Shown here piece after piece: positions 1-9,196 of a DNA stretch of 64,000 nucleotides. Position numbers and translations under genes: made by a program. The notes beneath the pieces were generated by a model. That model did no database searches, was not told the origin of the DNA, and worked only from the letters and a program-made list of their open reading frames with translations. The DNA is taken from contig NZ_JANCTD010000001.1 in NCBI RefSeq assembly GCF_024297185.1, positions 62,001-126,000 on the forward strand. The letters run 5' to 3'. The stretch is from Lewinella sp. JB7. Lineage in GTDB: Bacteria; Bacteroidota; Bacteroidia; Chitinophagales; Saprospiraceae. Positions within the stretch are counted from its first letter, which is position 1; each line of letters begins with the position of its first letter.

Positions 1-103
1 TGTCTATACCCAGTCTAAATAAATTTGTTTCCCCGTGACCCCTCCGGAAACGGTAAGAAGCGATGTGCCCCGGGTACCGTAGTTTTACCGCAAACTTAAA
101 ACC
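1..103. promoter_or_regulatory. Leader of the SPOR-like lipoprotein gene
   Basis: TAGTTTTA at 80-87 is one base off TANNTTTG and lies 16 bases before the ATG; no -33 box at a good distance. The preceding gene lies outside the window. Confidence 0.3.
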
Positions 104-742
104 ATGAAAAACATATCTTTCCTTGCCCTGGCCACCCTCTTACTGGCCGGCTGCTCCCCCAAGATCGCCCCGGTCGTGGGAGAAGACGGTACCGACTGGA
201 ACGCCCGTGCCGCCGAGTACCGCGAGAACCCCGCCGCCCTGCGCGATTTGGTCGAGGATTGCGACCGTCGGCAGGAAGAAGTGGTGACGCTGCGCCAGCA
301 GCTTACCGGCTTCGAAAGCCAGCGCGGCGAAATGCAAAACCAGCTCTCCACCGCCGAAGCCTCCGCCGAACAGGCCTACCAGGAGATTCAGGATTTACGC
401 CAGCAGCTCGCCACCCTGGAAGCCGCCCGCCAGCCCGACGAGATGATCACCGACCAGCCCGCTACCCAGGTGAAGGGTGTAGTATTTCAGGTACAGCTCG
501 GCGCCTACGCCCAGCAGCAGAATAAGGTAAACTCCGACATGGCCACCGGCGATGCCCTCGACCTTACCGATCAGAACGGCATGCAGAAGGTGGTCGTAAG
601 CCGCTTCCGCACTTACCAGAATGCGGCCAACCTGCGCGATCGCCTGAAGAAGATGGGCGTAAAGGATGCCTTCGTCGTGGCCATGAACGACGGCCAGCGG
701 ATCGACGTGCAGGAAGCCATTCGCATGAGCGGCCAGAACTGA
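104..742 (+). CDS. Lipoprotein with coiled coil and SPOR-like C-terminus
   Basis: A 212-residue envelope lipoprotein. Residues 1-17 form a signal peptide ending in the lipobox LLAGC, with C17 as the predicted lipidated cysteine. Residues about 50-110 are rich in Glu, Gln and Leu in heptad-like order and should form a coiled coil. The last 85 residues start with FQVQLGAY and resemble a SPOR-type fold, which in other proteins binds denuded peptidoglycan. A structural or division-related role in the periplasm is inferred, not shown. The next gene starts 6 bases after the stop, so the two are probably co-transcribed. Confidence 0.75.
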   Translation: MKNISFLALATLLLAGCSPKIAPVVGEDGTDWNARAAEYRENPAALRDLVEDCDRRQEEVVTLRQQLTGFESQRGEMQNQLSTAEASAEQAYQEIQDLRQQLATLEAARQPDEMITDQPATQVKGVVFQVQLGAYAQQQNKVNSDMATGDALDLTDQNGMQKVVVSRFRTYQNAANLRDRLKKMGVKDAFVVAMNDGQRIDVQEAIRMSGQN

Positions 743-748
743 TCACCG

Positions 749-2722
749 GTGCGGGAGACCGACTTCATCGAGCGCAACCGGGAGAAGTGGAAACGGTACG
801 AGGAAACCCTCGACCAATCCGACCCGGATCCGGAATTGCTCGCGCAACTCTACGTGCACACCACCGATGATCTGTCGATCTCCCGCACTTTCTACCCCAA
901 CCGCTCCGTGCGGGTCTACCTCAACGGGCTGGCCCGGCGCACCTATCTGCACCTCTACCGGGGGCGCCGCGGGGAGGCGGGCCGCTTTGTAACCTTCTGG
1001 ACGACCGAGCTGCCCCTCACCGTTCACGCCAGCCGCCGCCCCCTGCTGGTAGCCCTGGCGGTCTTCGTGCTCGCCATGCTGATCGGCATCCTGAGTTACC
1101 GCATCGACCCCGACTTCGCGGAGATGATCCTCGGAGCCGACTACGTTCGCATGACCGAGGCAAACATCGCCCAGGGAGACCCCATGGCCGTGTACGCGGG
1201 CCGCGATGAATTCGGCATGGCGCTCCACATCACCCTCAACAACCTTTCCGTCGCCCTGCTCACCTTCGTGGCCGGGGCGTTTTTTTGCGTGGGCACCATC
1301 GTGCTGCTCGTGCGCAACGGCGTACTGCTGGGGGTATTTCAGTACTTCTTTTACGCCAACGGAGACTACGGAGGGTCCGAAGTCACTACGGCGACGACCA
1401 CTTGGCTCTTCCGTGGGCTCAGTTGGTTGCTTACCGCCGGCGGCGGCGGACTGGAGCACGTATTATCGACCCTCCGCTACCTCGGTACCGGCACCGGGGT
1501 CTTTCGCGAAAGCCTGCTTACCATCTGGATCCACGGCACGCTGGAGATCAGCAGCATCGTCCTGGCCGGGGGCGCGGGGCTCACGCTGGGCAGCGGACTC
1601 CTGTTCCCCGGTACCCGTACCCGCTTGCAGGCCTTCCGGCGATCCGCCCGTGCCGGACTCAAGATCATGCTGGGTACGGTGCCTCTCTTCGTCGTGGCGG
1701 GATTCCTGGAGGGATACGTCACCCGACAAACGGACCTCCCGGATCCTCTGCGCTTCGCCATCATTCTTTGTTGTCTGCTGTTCGTCGGTTGGTACTACCT
1801 CGTGCTTCCCCCCGCCGTGGCGCGGCGTGCCCCCCGTGCCCGCGCGGACCGTCAGGATCCCCTGGATACGGTCCCCGGGGAACGCCACTTTCAGCGGATC
1901 CGCTCCGTAGGGGAGCAACTTTCCCTCACCTTTTCCGTGCTGCGCAGCCAAGCCGGTCGCTTACTGGGGGGTGCCGCCGCGCTGTCACTGGTCTACTGCT
2001 TGTTATCCTTCGCTTTCGGGGGGGCGGCCGAATTTCGTTACCGGTTCGTTGCTTATCCCTTCGGCGATCTCGAGAACTTCTACGAGCTGCTGGCTTCCTT
2101 CGGCCGGGGGCGGGCGCTTTCCTTCGCGGTACTGGTCACCCTCGGGTTTTATGCGACCTTCCGCCTGGCGTTGAGCATGCTCTTCCGTACTACGGACCTG
2201 ACGCCGAAGCCCCGCTCGCGACGCCGGGAACTGCGTTTACTGGCCGTGTGTGGATTGCTGACGCTGAGCATGAGCTTCGGGGGTGCCGCCGCGGCCCTTA
2301 TCGTCTTTCTGACCTTCCCCTTCCTCCTGTCGCTGGGCGTGAGCGCTTACCTGGGCGGATCGTCTCCGGGGCAGGTCTTTCGCATGGTGTACACCAATCT
2401 ATCGGCCAGCTACGGGCTCTGTGTCCTGGTGCTGCTGATCGCCTTTCCCCTGACGTTCCTGGTCGACACCGTGATCGGAGCATTCCTATTCACCTTTCTG
2501 GACTGGGTTATTTATACGGACGTCACGACCATCGATGGCCGCAACGTGATGTTGCAAGCCTTCTGCTACTATTTTCTCCTCGTGCTGGTGAGTTGTACGT
2601 GGATCGTGGCCCTTGCGTTTTCGCTGGGCACCCTACGGGAAATCGAAACGGCCACGGAACTGAAAAAGGCCATCGCGGGCGTAGGGGGGAAGCGGCGCCT
2701 GCGGGGCGTGGAACGGGAATAG
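749..2722 (+). CDS. SpoIIM (DUF95)-family membrane protein with extra C-terminal membrane half
   Basis: A 657-residue integral membrane protein starting at GTG 749. Residues 1-350 match the SpoIIM/DUF95 family: a soluble helical N-terminus (RETDFIERNREKW), then several membrane helices with the family's TIWIHGTLEISSIVL segment near residue 270. Bacteroidota relatives are usually about 330 residues. This protein continues with a second block of roughly six membrane helices (about residues 395-640), so it is either a fusion or an unusual long form. The function of non-sporulating SpoIIM homologues is unknown. A copy of the dispersed GC-rich element begins at the stop codon. Confidence 0.8.
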   Translation: MRETDFIERNREKWKRYEETLDQSDPDPELLAQLYVHTTDDLSISRTFYPNRSVRVYLNGLARRTYLHLYRGRRGEAGRFVTFWTTELPLTVHASRRPLLVALAVFVLAMLIGILSYRIDPDFAEMILGADYVRMTEANIAQGDPMAVYAGRDEFGMALHITLNNLSVALLTFVAGAFFCVGTIVLLVRNGVLLGVFQYFFYANGDYGGSEVTTATTTWLFRGLSWLLTAGGGGLEHVLSTLRYLGTGTGVFRESLLTIWIHGTLEISSIVLAGGAGLTLGSGLLFPGTRTRLQAFRRSARAGLKIMLGTVPLFVVAGFLEGYVTRQTDLPDPLRFAIILCCLLFVGWYYLVLPPAVARRAPRARADRQDPLDTVPGERHFQRIRSVGEQLSLTFSVLRSQAGRLLGGAAALSLVYCLLSFAFGGAAEFRYRFVAYPFGDLENFYELLASFGRGRALSFAVLVTLGFYATFRLALSMLFRTTDLTPKPRSRRRELRLLAVCGLLTLSMSFGGAAAALIVFLTFPFLLSLGVSAYLGGSSPGQVFRMVYTNLSASYGLCVLVLLIAFPLTFLVDTVIGAFLFTFLDWVIYTDVTTIDGRNVMLQAFCYYFLLVLVSCTWIVALAFSLGTLREIETATELKKAIAGVGGKRRLRGVERE

Positions 2723-2739
2723 GGCGGGTGCGCGGGAGC
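2722..2739 (-). repeat. Diverged copy of the dispersed GC-rich element
   Basis: Reads GGGCGGGTGCGCGGGAGC on the plus strand, against the element's GGGCGGGNRCGCRGGAGC form. It starts on the last base of the SpoIIM-like gene's stop codon. Confidence 0.4.
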
Positions 2740-2784
2740 CGGTAAACACCGGACTAAGCAAAGCACGCTTGGCATTTAACTGCG

Positions 2785-2909
2785 ACCACGATGGCTAACC
2801 GGATCTGTTCTACCGTTATCACGGAGCGAGCACCTATGCCCCGGCCGACAGTATGTACTTCGTGTCGCTAATCCTCCAAGACGACCATAGACTGATCAAA
2901 GATTAATGG
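2785..2909 (+). pseudogene. Possible C-terminal remnant of an unidentified gene
   Basis: In one plus-strand frame the stretch reads as plausible protein (…PDLFYRYHGAST… then YAPADSMYFVSLILQDD) and ends at a TAA near 2906. An in-frame stop near 2795 and the lack of any start codon leave no intact gene. The residue composition looks like a real protein C-terminus. The parent family is not recognised, and chance cannot be excluded for such a short stretch. Confidence 0.25.
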
Positions 2910-2922
2910 TCGTTGGGCCCCG

Positions 2923-3510
2923 TTAGACCGCTCGCTGACCGCGTTCGAAGCGAACGACCTCGATATCCTCGACGTGGCGCTCGAACCAAATGAGGGGGGC
3001 GGGATTCTTGTCGCCCGTACTCGTATCGCACTTGAAGAAGAGGTAATACAATTGCCAGTAGTCGCCGACCCGTTCCCTTAGCTGTTCCAGACGGGATTCC
3101 GCCTCCGACACCTTACCGTAGAGGTGAGACAGTCGCCAGCAGTAATAGGCCTCGTCGTGCAGTTCCACGACGTTCAGCAGGAGAGGGTCGTCTACGTAGC
3201 GGGCCAGAAAGTTGCGGGCATAAACGGAATGGTGCTTCGACCAATCGCGTGGGTTGCCGCGGTGTTCGACGTGCTTGAAGGTATCGTGAACGAAGGATAC
3301 GATGCGCAACTTGCGGCGGGTATCGGGGCAGACGGGCAGGGCGTCGATGTTCCGGTTGATCTCGATGATGTGCCGCCAGATGGTCCCCTCCGGATGTCCG
3401 TAGCGGGGTACGCCCCAGACCAGGCCACGGCGAAACTCCTCATCCTGCAGGAAGCGGGCTTCAAGGGGCGTTTCGGGGTCGAGCAGGTCGGTAAGTTGCT
3501 GGGTGGTCAA
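2923..3510 (-). CDS. HD-superfamily metal-dependent hydrolase
   Basis: A 195-residue soluble protein. Histidines at H39 and H47, the doublet H75-D76 (in FVHDTFKH) and a later H118-D119 follow the order of an HD-domain metal site, so it is probably a phosphohydrolase acting on a nucleotide or similar phosphoester. The substrate cannot be read from sequence. The only available start is TTG at 3510, since no in-frame ATG precedes the first conserved His; a rarer ATT lies two codons upstream. The gene faces left and is separated from the HtrA-like gene by a divergent gap of about 100 bases. Confidence 0.7.
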   Translation of the reverse strand: MTTQQLTDLLDPETPLEARFLQDEEFRRGLVWGVPRYGHPEGTIWRHIIEINRNIDALPVCPDTRRKLRIVSFVHDTFKHVEHRGNPRDWSKHHSVYARNFLARYVDDPLLLNVVELHDEAYYCWRLSHLYGKVSEAESRLEQLRERVGDYWQLYYLFFKCDTSTGDKNPAPLIWFERHVEDIEVVRFERGQRAV

Positions 3511-3616
3511 TGGAATAGGGCGGGCTGCGGGGTGTTAACGTCCGTGAAAATAGCTTAGTTGCCCTAAAGTCGGCGAACAGCTAACCAAATGCCGGGTATC
3601 TTCTGTTTCCTTAGCG

Positions 3617-4762
3617 ATGAAATTCCGCTACCTGTTTCTTGCTTCCCTTGCCGGCGGCCTGGTCGCGGCCCTGGCCGTAGTGTGGGCAACGGACCGGGAC
3701 GCCGCCCGCGTCACCACCCTGACGTCCGCCCCCCGCACGCCCCTGTACTGGTCGGAGGTCACTCCCGCGACCGCGCCGCTGGCTGATCTTCCCGTAGCTG
3801 CCCTGGACCTGCGCCCCGCCGCCCGTCGGGCCACCCCGGCCGTCGTGCACGTGGATGCTCGGGTGGTAGGACGGGACCGGGCCACCGTCAAGGCGCTCTT
3901 CGGACGGGAAGAATCGTCGGGTACGCTCGGCGGCGAGGGGTCCGGAGTCATTTATTCTCCCAACGGCTACATCATCACGAACTACCACGTGGTCCAGGCC
4001 GCGGACCGCATCACGGTGACGACGTCCGACCGTCGTCGGTACGCCGCCGAGATCGTGGGTACCGAACCGAAGAGCGATCTGGCCGTGCTCAAGGTGGAGG
4101 CCTCTGACTTGCCCTACCTAGAATTGGCGGATTCCGATACCGCTGAGCCCGGACAGTGGGTGCTCGCGGTGGGAAGTCCGCTTGGACTCACCAGTACCGT
4201 GACGGCGGGTATCGTCAGCGCCAAGGGGCGGAGCCTGAGCATACTGCGCGAACCCGACGCGATCGAAAGTTTTATCCAGACGGACGCGGCCGTCAATCCG
4301 GGCAACAGCGGTGGCCCGCTCGTCGACGCCGAGGGTCGTTTGCTGGGGATCAACACCGCGATCGCCTCCCGCACCGGACGCTTTCAGGGGTACAGTTTCG
4401 CGATTCCGATCAACCTGGTCCGCCGGATCGCCGACGACATCATAACTTACGGGCGCTATCGCCGCGCGTTGCTGGGAGTCGAAATCTCCACGCTGACCGT
4501 GAGCGACATCGACCGACTCGATCTGCGGGACCGCAGTGAAGGGGTGATCGTAGACGCGGTGATGCCCGGGGGCGCGGCGGCCGTCGGCGGGTTGCTGGCG
4601 GACGACCTGATCGTTGCCGTTGATGGTCGCGGCATTCGGGATCTTCCGGAGCTGACGGAAATCATCGGACGGGCCCGCCCGGGCGATCGGCTCCTGCTCA
4701 CGGTGGTGCGGGAGAATAAACTCCTCGAATTGGGCATTAACCTTCAGCCTGCGGGCCAATAA
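3617..4762 (+). CDS. HtrA/Deg-like periplasmic serine protease with one PDZ domain
   Basis: A 381-residue S1C-family protease anchored or exported by an N-terminal hydrophobic segment (residues 5-24). The catalytic triad is visible: H124 in ITNYHVV, D154 in KSDLAVLKV and S231 in the GNSGGPLV loop. A single PDZ domain occupies about residues 280-378, so the architecture is closer to DegS/HhoA-type proteins than to two-PDZ DegP. The expected role is protein quality control or regulated proteolysis in the envelope. lptB follows after 9 bases, suggesting an envelope-homeostasis transcription unit. Confidence 0.88.
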   Translation: MKFRYLFLASLAGGLVAALAVVWATDRDAARVTTLTSAPRTPLYWSEVTPATAPLADLPVAALDLRPAARRATPAVVHVDARVVGRDRATVKALFGREESSGTLGGEGSGVIYSPNGYIITNYHVVQAADRITVTTSDRRRYAAEIVGTEPKSDLAVLKVEASDLPYLELADSDTAEPGQWVLAVGSPLGLTSTVTAGIVSAKGRSLSILREPDAIESFIQTDAAVNPGNSGGPLVDAEGRLLGINTAIASRTGRFQGYSFAIPINLVRRIADDIITYGRYRRALLGVEISTLTVSDIDRLDLRDRSEGVIVDAVMPGGAAAVGGLLADDLIVAVDGRGIRDLPELTEIIGRARPGDRLLLTVVRENKLLELGINLQPAGQ

Positions 4763-4771
4763 ATTCAATCC

Positions 4772-5512
4772 ATGCGTCTGAAGAGCGAAAACCTGGTCAA
4801 GAAATACGGCAGCCGAACGGTGGTCAAGGGGGTCAGTATTCACGTCGATCGGGGAGACATCGTCGGCCTACTCGGTCCGAACGGGGCCGGCAAGACGACC
4901 ACCTTCTATATGACCGTCGGCTTCATCAAGCCCAACCAGGGCCGCGTCTACCTCAACGACGACGACATCACCAACCTGCCCATGTACAAGCGGGCACAGC
5001 GCGGCATCGGGTACCTGCCCCAGGAACCCTCCGTATTCCGCAAGCTGAGCGTGGAGGACAACATCTCGGCCGTGCTGGAGATGACGAAACTCAACAAGTA
5101 CGAACGCGCCGAAAAGCTGGAGAGCCTGCTCGACGAATTCAGTCTGCATAAGGTCCGAAAGAGCCACGGCGACACCCTCAGCGGGGGCGAGCGCCGGCGT
5201 ACCGAGATCGCCCGTGCCCTGGCAACCGACCCGAGTTTCATCCTGCTGGACGAGCCCTTCGCCGGCATCGATCCCATCGCCGTGGAGGACATTCAGTACA
5301 TCGTCGCCAAACTGAAGACCAAGAACATCGGCATTCTGATCACCGACCACAACGTGCAGGAAACCCTGAGCATCACGGACCGGGCTTACCTCATGTTCGA
5401 GGGGAACATCCTGAAGGCAGGTACCGCTGAAGAACTAGCTGCCGACGAGATGGTCCGTAAGGTCTACCTGGGGAAAAATTTCGTGCTGCGCCGCAAGGTC
5501 ATGGACGTCTAA
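4772..5512 (+). CDS. lptB: LPS-export ABC transporter ATPase LptB
   Basis: A 246-residue ABC ATPase that would power lipopolysaccharide extraction from the inner membrane with LptF/LptG. All nucleotide-binding motifs are present: Walker [10 protein letters not shown] (35-43), signature LSGGE (136-140), Walker B ILLDEP (157-162) and the switch His in ILITDH. The segment [18 protein letters not shown] (80-97) is typical of LptB rather than of amino-acid transporters. Length matches the family. LptF, LptG and LptC are not in the window. Confidence 0.93.
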   Translation: MRLKSENLVKKYGSRTVVKGVSIHVDRGDIVGLLGPNGAGKTTTFYMTVGFIKPNQGRVYLNDDDITNLPMYKRAQRGIGYLPQEPSVFRKLSVEDNISAVLEMTKLNKYERAEKLESLLDEFSLHKVRKSHGDTLSGGERRRTEIARALATDPSFILLDEPFAGIDPIAVEDIQYIVAKLKTKNIGILITDHNVQETLSITDRAYLMFEGNILKAGTAEELAADEMVRKVYLGKNFVLRRKVMDV

Positions 5513-5543
5513 ATTTTAAATTGAAAATTGGCAATTTAAAATT
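5512..5543. terminator. AT-rich bidirectional hairpin between convergent genes
   Basis: Perfect 12-bp inverted repeat (AATTTTAAATTG at 5512-5523 and CAATTTAAAATT at 5532-5543) with an 8-base loop. It sits between the stops of lptB and the leftward SDR gene and could terminate both transcripts. Confidence 0.55.
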
Positions 5544-5544
5544 G

Positions 5545-6318
5545 TCACCCCAGCATTCCCCCGTCGGCCACGATCACGCTGCCCGTTACGTAGCTGGCGG
5601 CATCACTGGCGAGGTAAACGGCCAGACCGGCTATCTCGTCGGGGGTCGCCATGCGGTTCAGGGGGATGGCATTTTTCCACTGCGCCTCCGCGCGTTCGTC
5701 TTCCCAGAGGGCCCGGCTGAGTTTGGTCTTGACCAGTCCGGGACAGATGACGTTGACGCGAATGTTGTCCCGGGCCCACTCCGTCGCCTGACTCTTGCCG
5801 AGCATGATGATGCCGGCCTTGGAGATGTTGTACGCCGCAAAATTGGCGTTGGCGTGCAGGCCCTCGATGGAACTGATGTGAATCACCGATCCCCGGCCCG
5901 ACGCCCGTAGGTGGGGTAGGGCCAGGTTACTGAGTTCGAGGGCGGCGGTGAGGTTAACGTCGAGGGTTTTCTCGTAAGCGGCGGCGGTAAGGTTTTCCAC
6001 GGGACCGAAGTAGGGATTGGTCGCCGCGTTGTTGACCAAAATATCGATACGCCCATAGGCGGCCAGCGTGCGATCGATCAGTTCCCGGCGGGCGGCGGGG
6101 TCGCCGACGTGGCAGGCTATCCCCGTGGCTTCCAGGCCGTCCGCACGGTACCGCGCGACCACTTCATCGACGGCTTCCTGACTCCGGGAACTCACGATGA
6201 CGCGGGCACCGAATTCGGCCAGTCCGCGGGCCATGGCCTCCCCGATCCCCTTGGAGGATCCGGTGACGATGGCGACGCGGCCGGTCAGGTCGAAGCGGGA
6301 GCGGATTCGAGATTCCAC
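5545..6318 (-). CDS. Short-chain dehydrogenase/reductase (classical SDR)
   Basis: A 257-residue cytosolic NAD(P)-dependent oxidoreductase. The cofactor motif TGSSKGIG is at 19-26, NNAA at 96-99, and the catalytic Ser (149/150), Y163 and K167 lie in HISSIEG and YNISKAG. The end SYVTGSVIVADGGML is typical of the glucose-1-dehydrogenase/3-oxoacyl-ACP reductase branch; the substrate is not assignable. The start is GTG at 6318, only 6 bases after the lipoprotein gene upstream, so the pair forms an operon. Confidence 0.88.
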   Translation of the reverse strand: MESRIRSRFDLTGRVAIVTGSSKGIGEAMARGLAEFGARVIVSSRSQEAVDEVVARYRADGLEATGIACHVGDPAARRELIDRTLAAYGRIDILVNNAATNPYFGPVENLTAAAYEKTLDVNLTAALELSNLALPHLRASGRGSVIHISSIEGLHANANFAAYNISKAGIIMLGKSQATEWARDNIRVNVICPGLVKTKLSRALWEDERAEAQWKNAIPLNRMATPDEIAGLAVYLASDAASYVTGSVIVADGGMLG

Positions 6319-6324
6319 GTCGGC

Positions 6325-6810
6325 CTAATGGTCGTGGTCGCCGTCGCCGTCCATGTGCTCGTGCATTTCCTGATTCAGAATGCGCTCGGCATTGGCCAGA
6401 CTGGCTTTAATGTTGGTTTCGATCTGGGCGATGTCGGCGGTTTCGGTCTTGATGTGCTCCATCATCTTGTCGCCGTCCATCTCGGCCCGGATCTCGTCGA
6501 GGGGGCGGATGCGGTTCATCCAGTTCATCATCCCGTCGTTAGCGTCTTCGAGTTGCTCGTTGGCGGCGATGAGGAGCTCGCGGTATTCCTCGCTGATGCC
6601 GCCGGCGGCTAGCTGTTCGGTAATGGTGCGCTGTGCCTGATTGATCTTGCCGATCATGGGCATCACCCGGTCGTGGCCGTCCATCATGGACTGGTAGGCT
6701 GCTTCCTGAGCAGCCAGGTTAGCGTCCTTGGAGGCTTGTTCGGCGGCGTTATCGCTGCTTCCACAGGCGGTCAGGAGGAGGATAAGGAACAGAGAAGTAA
6801 AGATCTTCAT
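6325..6810 (-). CDS. Helical lipoprotein with His/Asp-rich tail
   Basis: A 161-residue predicted lipoprotein: signal peptide with lipobox LLTAC (C16), then a mostly helical, charged body without recognised domains. The C-terminus (EHMDGDGDHDH) is a His/Asp cluster that could bind metal ions. Similar small helical lipoproteins occur in Bacteroidota without known function. It is the first gene of a two-gene leftward unit with the SDR oxidoreductase. Confidence 0.7.
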   Translation of the reverse strand: MKIFTSLFLILLLTACGSSDNAAEQASKDANLAAQEAAYQSMMDGHDRVMPMIGKINQAQRTITEQLAAGGISEEYRELLIAANEQLEDANDGMMNWMNRIRPLDEIRAEMDGDKMMEHIKTETADIAQIETNIKASLANAERILNQEMHEHMDGDGDHDH

Positions 6811-6859
6811 GGGGTAGATTTACGGTAAAGGTAGGTTGCCCGCGGACGAGCCACTATTC

Positions 6860-6877
6860 GGGCGGGTACGCGGGTGC
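6860..6877 (-). repeat. Diverged copy of the dispersed GC-rich element
   Basis: Reads GGGCGGGTACGCGGGTGC in the gap between the lipoprotein gene and the TonB-dependent receptor; one mismatch in the distal GGAGC part. Confidence 0.35.
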
Positions 6878-6921
6878 AATGATAGGCGGGTAAAGCGACC
6901 AACGTCACCCGATCGACGGTG

Positions 6922-8994
6922 CTACAGCCAGGCGAAGCGGTAGCTCAGTACGGGAATCAGGCCGAGAGCGGCCCTTTCGTTGGGGCGCCCTAGTTCTACA
7001 TCGTAATAGATCGCGGCGGTGTTGGAAATTCCCGCTACGTTTTGCAGATCGAGGGCCAAAGTGGCGGTGGTCCGGTCCTTTCGTACGGTTCGGTACAACC
7101 GCAGATCGGGGCGGAAGTAGGTGCCGTTGGAGTTCACGAAGCCCTGGCGGTAATCGGGGGCCGCGAAGTAGGCGTTCACGTTGCCGGCGTAGGCATTGGT
7201 AATGATGCCGGTCCGTTCGCCGCCGTACGCGATCAGGGCCAGGTTCATGCCGTAGGTCCGCTCCCGTTCCCGCCGGTCGGTACCGGTCCATTCCCGGCCG
7301 AGGACGAGCTTTACGGCATAGTCGCTGCTGTACCGGTCTTTAGTCCACTCGTCGTCGGCCTGTTGCGTTTCCGCCCGGTACACCGAAGTGCTGCCGCGGT
7401 AATACCAGCCCTCCTGCCGCCGGCCGCCGCCGACTTCGAGTTCCAGTCCGTACCGGCGGGTCGCGGTGCGTTCGGTAAAGGCAAAGGAGGGGTCGAATTC
7501 GAGAAAGTTATTGGCGCTAAGCAGAAATCCCTGCACGCTGGCGGCGTAATCTTCCGGCGTGTACTGAAAATAGGTGGACAGCAGGGCATTGATGGGGCCG
7601 ATACTGCGTCCGTAGGCCAGGCTCAGTTGATGGTTGACCGGAATGAAGTCCCGGACCGAGGTGCGACTGAGCAACAGGCCCGCGTAGGGAGTCTGGCTCA
7701 CCCGTTCGGCAACGGCCACGATCCGTTGGCCGTTCCAGCGCCGCCGGAAGCGGAGGCGGGGTTCGGCGATCCAGGCCTGCACCAGCCGCGGCTCGTCGTA
7801 CCGCGCAACGCGTAGGCTGACGTCCAGATCATTTTCGCCGAACAAGTAAGAAAAGGACAGGTAAGGGGCGAAGCTGGTAACCGCGGGTACAAGGGTCCGA
7901 CTGTTCGTTAAGGTGTCGCGGTCGTAAAAGTTGAGGACCTGTTCGTAGCGGTCGGCGAGAATCTCCACGCCCCCCCTGGCCACAAGATTGGCCGTGAGCG
8001 GATTCTCGACTTGGAGTTGCGCGCTGATCCGGTTAAGTTCCGATCGCTGGTAGTTGATCCACCCGCCGCCCCGGGTGAACTGTTGGAGTCGCTGGGCGGC
8101 GGTCCGGGAGTAAGCTACGCCCGTACTCAGCTCGCCGAACGACAGACGTGTCCGGTAGGTGCCGCCCGCTATGGCGATGTCGTTGGTATAGTCGATGTCG
8201 AAGAGGTCCTTTTGTTCCGTCACGGGCTCCTCCGGGTCGGGGGTAAAGGTGTTGGTGCTCGTGCCTAGAATAGCGAAAAAGCTGACCTCCCCGTCGGGGA
8301 GTTCCCGGTGGAGGTGAAGGTTGAGGTCCGAAAACCCGATCGCTTCACCCCCGAAGTCGACTCCCGCCTTCGCCAGCAGGCCCGTGAAACTGTACCGGCC
8401 GTTGACGAGGTAGCTGGTGCGGCCGTCGCTTCCCAGCGGGCCCTCGGTAGCTGCATCAAAGCCGATGAAGCCGGCCTGTACCTGGTGCTGTCGGCGTTCC
8501 GTATTGCCGGGACGTAGCCGGAGGTCGAAGGTGCCGCCGGTGGCGTAACCGTAGCGGGCGGGCAGGCCGGCGGTGAGGAATGCGGAATTGTCGAGGACCT
8601 GCGCGCTGAGGGCGTTGACGCCCCCGCCGCCGAGGGTAGGGTAGTCGTAAAACGTGCCGGCGTTGGAGGTATGGTTGGGGTTGGCGATGGCCAGTCCGTT
8701 AAGGCGCCAGAGGTTGGCATTGGGGCTATTGCCCCGCACGCTGAGGTGGTTGGCCTGATCGTTGGTTTGGACGGTGCCGGGCAGCAACGCGATCAGGCGG
8801 GCGGGGTCGTAGAAAGTAGCCGGGAGCCGGCGAACCTCCTCGATCGTAAAGGCCTGAGCCAGGGGGCTCACTTGTCGGTAGCTGGCCCGTACCTCGGCAC
8901 CGGGCAGGTCGATACCCCCGAAACTCAGACTATCCTGAGCGGGAAGCAGGAGGGTAGCGAATAGGAGAGCGCTGAGGAGCAGTAGTCGGGTCAT
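6922..8994 (-). CDS. TonB-dependent outer-membrane receptor
   Basis: A 690-residue outer-membrane protein with signal peptide (1-19), a plug domain (about 40-150, including the typical LSVRGNSPNANLWRLNG segment) and a C-terminal beta-barrel rich in alternating aromatic residues, ending in an aromatic-rich RFAWL. It lacks the carboxypeptidase-regulatory-like N-terminal domain that many Bacteroidota receptors carry, and there is no SusD partner next to it, so polysaccharide uptake by a Sus pair is unlikely. The ligand is unknown. It is transcribed alone, leftward. Confidence 0.85.
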   Translation of the reverse strand: MTRLLLLSALLFATLLLPAQDSLSFGGIDLPGAEVRASYRQVSPLAQAFTIEEVRRLPATFYDPARLIALLPGTVQTNDQANHLSVRGNSPNANLWRLNGLAIANPNHTSNAGTFYDYPTLGGGGVNALSAQVLDNSAFLTAGLPARYGYATGGTFDLRLRPGNTERRQHQVQAGFIGFDAATEGPLGSDGRTSYLVNGRYSFTGLLAKAGVDFGGEAIGFSDLNLHLHRELPDGEVSFFAILGTSTNTFTPDPEEPVTEQKDLFDIDYTNDIAIAGGTYRTRLSFGELSTGVAYSRTAAQRLQQFTRGGGWINYQRSELNRISAQLQVENPLTANLVARGGVEILADRYEQVLNFYDRDTLTNSRTLVPAVTSFAPYLSFSYLFGENDLDVSLRVARYDEPRLVQAWIAEPRLRFRRRWNGQRIVAVAERVSQTPYAGLLLSRTSVRDFIPVNHQLSLAYGRSIGPINALLSTYFQYTPEDYAASVQGFLLSANNFLEFDPSFAFTERTATRRYGLELEVGGGRRQEGWYYRGSTSVYRAETQQADDEWTKDRYSSDYAVKLVLGREWTGTDRRERERTYGMNLALIAYGGERTGIITNAYAGNVNAYFAAPDYRQGFVNSNGTYFRPDLRLYRTVRKDRTTATLALDLQNVAGISNTAAIYYDVELGRPNERAALGLIPVLSYRFAWL

Positions 8995-9042
8995 GTCGGG
9001 GGGAGTGGGATCGGTAAAATTACCAAATCTTCCGCCGCCTAC

Positions 9043-9074
9043 TTGCAGGATTCAGGAGCGCGAATGTATATTTG
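9043..9074 (+). promoter_or_regulatory. Bacteroidota-type promoter of tRNA-Val
   Basis: The -7 box TATATTTG (9067-9074) matches TANNTTTG and lies 17 bases before the mature tRNA 5' end. A TTG at 9043-9045 is 21 bases upstream, fitting the -33 element of the primary sigma factor in this phylum. Confidence 0.7.
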
Positions 9075-9091
9075 CGGTCCCTTAAAGGAAA

Positions 9092-9166
9092 GGGCGGTTA
9101 GCTCAGTTGGTTCAGAGCACCTCGTTTACACCGAGGGGGTCGGGGGTTCGAGCCCCTCACTGCCCA
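9092..9166 (+). tRNA. tRNA-Val (anticodon UAC)
   Basis: A full cloverleaf can be drawn: 7-bp acceptor stem (GGGCGGT with ACTGCCC, one G-U pair), D arm with AGCTCAGTTGG, anticodon stem CCTCG/CGAGG with loop TTTACAC giving anticodon TAC, and a T arm containing GGTTCGAGCCC. The discriminator is A; the 3' CCA is not encoded. A good promoter precedes it and a terminator follows. Confidence 0.95.
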
Positions 9167-9196
9167 CTTTTACTTGCGCTGCCGCCGGCAGCGTTT

